Below are positions 59,883 through 64,000 of a DNA stretch of 64,000 bases, piece after piece. The stretch lies in the NCBI GenBank assembly GCA_002914845.1, contig JXTC01000004.1, forward strand, positions 2,103,600 through 2,167,599. The letters run 5' to 3'. The translations under genes were made by a program, and so were the position numbers. The notes beneath the pieces were generated by a model, which saw only the letters and a program-made list of their open reading frames with translations, was not told where the DNA came from and did no database searches. This DNA is from Trema orientale (lineage: Eukaryota; Streptophyta; Magnoliopsida; Rosales; Cannabaceae). The first letter of the stretch is position 1. Each line of letters opens with the position of its first letter.

Positions 59883-62800
59883 TTAATAATTTTTAGCCTT
59901 GCCGCATTTCAAAGCATTAGGAGGTATGTCCGTCTCAGTGAAGAGGCTGTGTTCGTTGTTCCACACTCTCACATACAATTGTTGGCCTAAGTATCTTCTT
60001 TCCCAGATTGAAGACCTTAAGTTCCACATGCCCTTGTTGTCCAACGACACATATATAGCAGTCCAAGATTTCGGAAATACCTGCAAATAAAATATTATAT
60101 TATGTAGTTGTCAAATGAATTGAAATTAAAGATTATCTAAAATTTTAGTGACAAAAATGCTAATTAATTAATCATTTTATTTTTTATAGTCATAACTTCT
60201 TCCGTGATAATTATTAGAGTTTTTTTTTTTAAAATAATAAATGCTATGTGCTTTGTTCAAGTTACAATAATGTGTAGGGAGGTGCTTTTAAAAATACTAA
60301 TGAATATTTAACTCATTTTATTACCGGAACAGTGTGTCTGGCTACACCATCTATGTTATTGTACTTTCTCCTCATCTTAGGTGTCCACTGACCAGGGCCA
60401 TATCTGATAGTCAAGCAAAATATTGTTAGTTTCAGTGTAAAAGACTAATCTGAGTAATAAAATGGATATGGATAATTCTACTTACGCAACAACATAGAAA
60501 CTATTTCCATCCAGATGCCAAGACTGAAATTTTAGCTCGTTGTTTTGGAAGACAATCTCTATGAAGTCATGAAGAGCGGTTCCAATAACAGAGACGCCTA
60601 GGAAAGCAGGGCCTGGACTAGGTGTATCCTTGATCGTGTTTAAGTTAAACACCCCAGGGATATTGTACCAATCAGCCAGTTTCAATGGGGTGCTTGGATC
60701 CACGTAAGACACTCTATTAACCGCGTATCGAAGCTTCCCACCAATCTTACTATTCGAATTCGCCAAAATAATTGTCCTTGCTACCGGAATTGTCCCGTAA
60801 TGGAATGACCCTTGTGGGTTAGGCCTCGCTGCATTGGCCGTCAAGTTCAATCTGGCGATCCACAAAAAGTTAAATGTATGAGTATGATTAGGTACGTGTG
60901 ATTGTGCTGTATAATAATTAAATAAAATAAAAAAGGGGAAATGGACCTGACGAGTAAAAATTTGGATTTAAATGATTTTTTAAGATATTTTTGAAAAATA
61001 ACATTTTTAGTTTGTGACCATAAAATTATGACCTTTTAAAACTTAATCAATGGTCAAAAATTATATGATCTTTCGTCACACAAAGTCACATAACACTGTA
61101 ACGCTACTAAAAAAGTCATTTCCAAATTACAAGTACTTAAGTCAGTTTCTCTAAAAATATCTATAATGGGTACCTAATGGTCCTGGCCTGCTTCATTGAC
61201 CAGTGAAGATGATAAGTTGGGCCGATGGGCAATGGACCTCCGGCTCTTATGTTAGAGCCAGCGTAGCGAAGAACCGCTGTAGTAGTGAGGTAAGGCTTTG
61301 TGAAACGGGTAGATGCTACAATGAAATAGTCCTTGACATGGTTATGTAAGGTAACCAGTATGGCCACTGATTGGCCAGGATGAACGTCGATGGACTCGTA
61401 CACCTCTTGCAAAGTATGTGCTCCTTCAGCCTCAACAAGCACCATTGTGTGGCCCTGAATCCTGAAGTTAATCGAAGTGGCTATCCCCACATTTGAAACC
61501 CTGAATTTGTATGTTAGACCTGAAAAAAAGAAAAAAAAAAAAAAAACCAAATTTAATTTGATTAGATTCAAAGGATTTCCCTTACATATTATTGGTTGTT
61601 ACACCTGGTTATCATTACAAATTTGTATGTGAATTCTACACCTTTAAATTTACACCTCGACTGCACGCTAAATGTTGATCTTTATCCTTATTTTAGTTGT
61701 AAGTCCCGTGTCTAAGAAAAGAAAGCACTACAATCTCATGAATAGACCCAAAATTATAGGGTAAGTTGTATATGACTGCCACGTAATAACTCTTCTTGTA
61801 TATGCTTATAATTAAATAAATAGGTTCTTCTTGCCTATTTTGGTTATGCTTCGAAATGTAGGAATATAATTAGTTACCTCTAAATGATGCTTGAATATCA
61901 ATAAGAAAAATAAAAAATATACAAATTCTCCAATCTTCATATTTTCTTTAGGTTATGCTTAAAATGTCCGTTTTTCTAATATTGTAGCAAAATGACATAT
62001 ATATCAATGTATCTACTAATGATAAAATACGATGAACTAGTATAAAAATTAATATACATAGTATATAAATTAAAACGGGTGTATAAGTAGATATATTAAG
62101 TGTAAAAATACATATATCTCCGTTACTTATTAAAAAAAAAACACACATTTATTAAAATAAATTTTATATATAAAAAAAAGATCACACTCTAATCTCCCTT
62201 TTTATTTTTTTATTTTTTTTCCAATAGGCTTTATCAAAAACAAGTTACGGGCCGGGGCCATACCTCTCTCTCCAGTGAAGACGGCATCGCGAGGAAGCCC
62301 ATTAATGAGAATGGCATCAGGAGGAGGAAGAGAATAGCCTGAATCCAATCTCTGAGCTAATGCCTACATGCAACAATTCATACATGGGATTATGTGAACC
62401 TATTAAAATATTTATTAGTGCCCAATAAAGAAAAAAAAAATGGAAGTGAAACATTAATAAAAACAAAAATAAAGTGAAACATTAATAAATATAAAAAATG
62501 TGTTTATATATATAAATAAAAAATACTAAAATACATCAATAGTGTCAGAGACTACATCTAATTGAATTATAAGACCCATACAGAAATTATGAGATAAATT
62601 CCACAATTCTGTTATAGTGTGGTACCGGCCACCAGTGGTACCTAATAGCGTCGCTCTATATATATATATGTATATATATACAAACCTTGTGTCCAGCTTT
62701 GTACCAATCACCAATGAGCAAGGTGTATTCTTCAGCGGGCATTGGATATGGGACTGGTATTACAGACCTATGTGCAACGTTGAAACCTCCAAAACCCCCG

Positions 62801-63453
62801 GAGGCTCTGTGCATTTTAGTTGAAGGGAAGTAGAAGTAGGTCCCAATCTGATCTTTTGCTTGAAATTTGTATGTCCAATTTGAGTTTGGTGGGATTGGAC
62901 AGTTTGTTCCTAGAACTCCATCTTGCCATGTAGTCTTTCTCTGTTTAATTCCATTCCTGATTTTCTACCCCAAATTGAAAAAGAAAAAATGTTACTCCAT
63001 TTCTCAAGGAGGGTAAAACATTTTTTTATTATTATTATTGTTTCTTTTTTCAAAAATGGAAAGAAAAAATTGAGGGGTAATTCGTAATTACCATGTGAGT
63101 AGGAAAGGTTCATCCAGCTTGTTAATGACATTTATAATGATGTTATCATTGGTCACACAATCAACTGTTGGGCCTGGAAATTGTCCATTAATAAGGATTA
63201 CCTGTAAAAATTTTGTAGAGGAGAACATGTTACTTATTTTTTTAAAGTATCAATAGAAAATGTAAATCGATAAAGGATTAATCAAAAGTAGCTTAGCTAT
63301 ATGGCCAACCTGCTGATTTCCAAGGGAAGGGGCTTTGCCGTAGGTGACTTCCCACGTGTAATATCTGTACGGATCTTCTGCATTGGCGTAGAAAGCACTC
63401 AAGCAAGCCAATATAGCTACCGAAAGAAAGTGCATGAAAGTGGTCTCTCTCAT
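59883..63453 (-). CDS. SKU5/SKS-like (NTP303-type) multicopper-oxidase homologue without copper sites
   Basis: Eight exons, all GT-AG: 63453-63310, 63201-63092, 62956-62686, 62363-62264, 61519-61174, 60851-60486, 60403-60325 and 60080-59883, giving 537 residues. An N-terminal signal peptide (hydrophobic HFLSVAILACLSAFYANA) precedes EDPYRYYTWEVTYG. Family landmarks are VILINGQFPGP, EPFLLTWNGIKQRKTTWQDG, GTNCPIPP, KDQIGTYFYFPS, ASGGFGGFNV, IGDWYKAGHK, TYKFRVSNVG, QSWHLDGNSFYVV and MWNLRSSIWERRYLGQQLYVRV. The laccase copper motifs HWHG and HCHxxxH are replaced, so oxidase activity is not expected. The C-terminus (KCGKAKNY) has no GPI-anchor tail, unlike SKU5 itself, so the protein is probably secreted to the apoplast or cell wall. 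Known relatives act in directional growth and pollen-tube growth. Confidence 0.92.
61958..62120 (-). repeat. Dispersed repeat inside intron 4 of the SKS-like gene
   Basis: Related to 29620-29790 in the same orientation (shared GTCCGTTTTTC, ATTGTAGC, ATAAAAATTAATATAC). It lies wholly within the intron between 62263 and 61520 and is non-coding. Confidence 0.5.
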
Positions 63454-64000
63454 TTTGACTTGTATATATTATTTCTTCAGAAGGAATCCAATAAGTATCT
63501 GTACAAACAATCAGATCTTTTGTTTATCAAAAAAATAAATAAATAAATAAGCAAACAGATATTTTAGTACGTACATCATTATCAGAATATACTAAAGTAT
63601 ATATAAATATATCCCAATCTTCTTACTTTGGTAGTAAATGATATATTTGCCATGATATATCTTAATTTTCGTATTCACCTTAATTATAATTATATCAGGA
63701 GTAAATATGATCAATACCAATGTCAAAATTTGAACTAAACTGAAAATAAAAATTAGGACTGGAAATTAATATTATTTGAATCATACATATATTGGTACGT
63801 AATCATATACAATTTTATTCACAACGACGCATAAAGTTTTTTAGTATTTGTTGCACCAAACCATTTTTTCTATAGTTGCCAGTTGGTGCTGAAAAGCCTA
63901 TTATTAATCAATTCATTTGTGACTTTCCAGGATGAATAAGAGTTACAAAAGTGTTTTTTTTTTTTTTTTGAAAAAAAATTCCCATAAGTATAAAGATTTT
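63454..64000. other. Upstream region of the SKS-like gene
   Basis: AT-rich, with no coding region recognised. A TATATATT run lies at about 63463-63470 on the side facing the gene, but it is very close to the ATG, so the real promoter TATA is not fixed. Confidence 0.4.

Noticed and set aside
59883..63453. Laccase or ascorbate oxidase
   Set aside because: The copper-binding HWHG and HCHxxxH motifs are absent (WNGI and WHLDG/WNLRSS stand in their places), and SKS landmarks run through the whole protein.

Overview
This is a window of plant nuclear DNA, almost certainly from a eudicot. It is AT-rich, with long AT-rich intergenic stretches. Genes are split by short GT-AG introns, and Copia and Ty3/gypsy retrotransposons and many small terminal-inverted-repeat elements lie between them. 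No bacterial, organellar or viral gene organisation is seen. The species cannot be named from the sequence alone.

Layout. 1-5.85 kb: a decayed Copia retrotransposon on the minus strand, with a long 5' LTR at 4014-5850 and a pol cut off in the middle of reverse transcriptase. 5.9-19.6 kb: a tandem array of four SABP2/MES-type methylesterase genes, all on the minus strand. The first (5898-6994) and fourth (18315-19587) read as intact three-exon genes. The second has a one-base deletion beside the catalytic serine motif. The third is heavily decayed. Several inverted-repeat or MITE-like elements sit between and inside them. 20.96-24.19 kb: a seven-exon ATG101 autophagy gene, minus strand. 24.2-39.7 kb: a gene-poor stretch with a long inverted-repeat pair, LTR-like debris, a cluster of MITEs sitting in (TA)n microsatellites, and a long AT microsatellite.

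39.67-53.12 kb: a young Ty3/gypsy element of Tat type, minus strand, with a 5-bp target duplication (ctaac) at both ends. It carries a gag-pol frame with two RNase H domains. On the opposite strand there is an intact, spliced accessory gene with its own TATA box and 5'-UTR intron. The assembly here holds two internally duplicated blocks, each joined by a single N, and a 275-N gap in the 3' LTR. 55.6-56.8 kb: a Dof zinc-finger transcription factor, plus strand. 59.9-63.5 kb: an eight-exon SKU5/SKS-like (pollen NTP303-like) secreted multicopper-oxidase homologue lacking copper ligands, minus strand.

The host genes do not form one pathway. The methylesterase array is a local birth-and-death family (hydrolysis of small methyl esters such as methyl salicylate is the family role). 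ATG101 is a core autophagy-initiation subunit, Dof is a DNA-binding regulator, and SKS is a cell-wall/apoplastic protein. The least ordinary item is the antisense, intron-containing accessory gene inside the Tat element.
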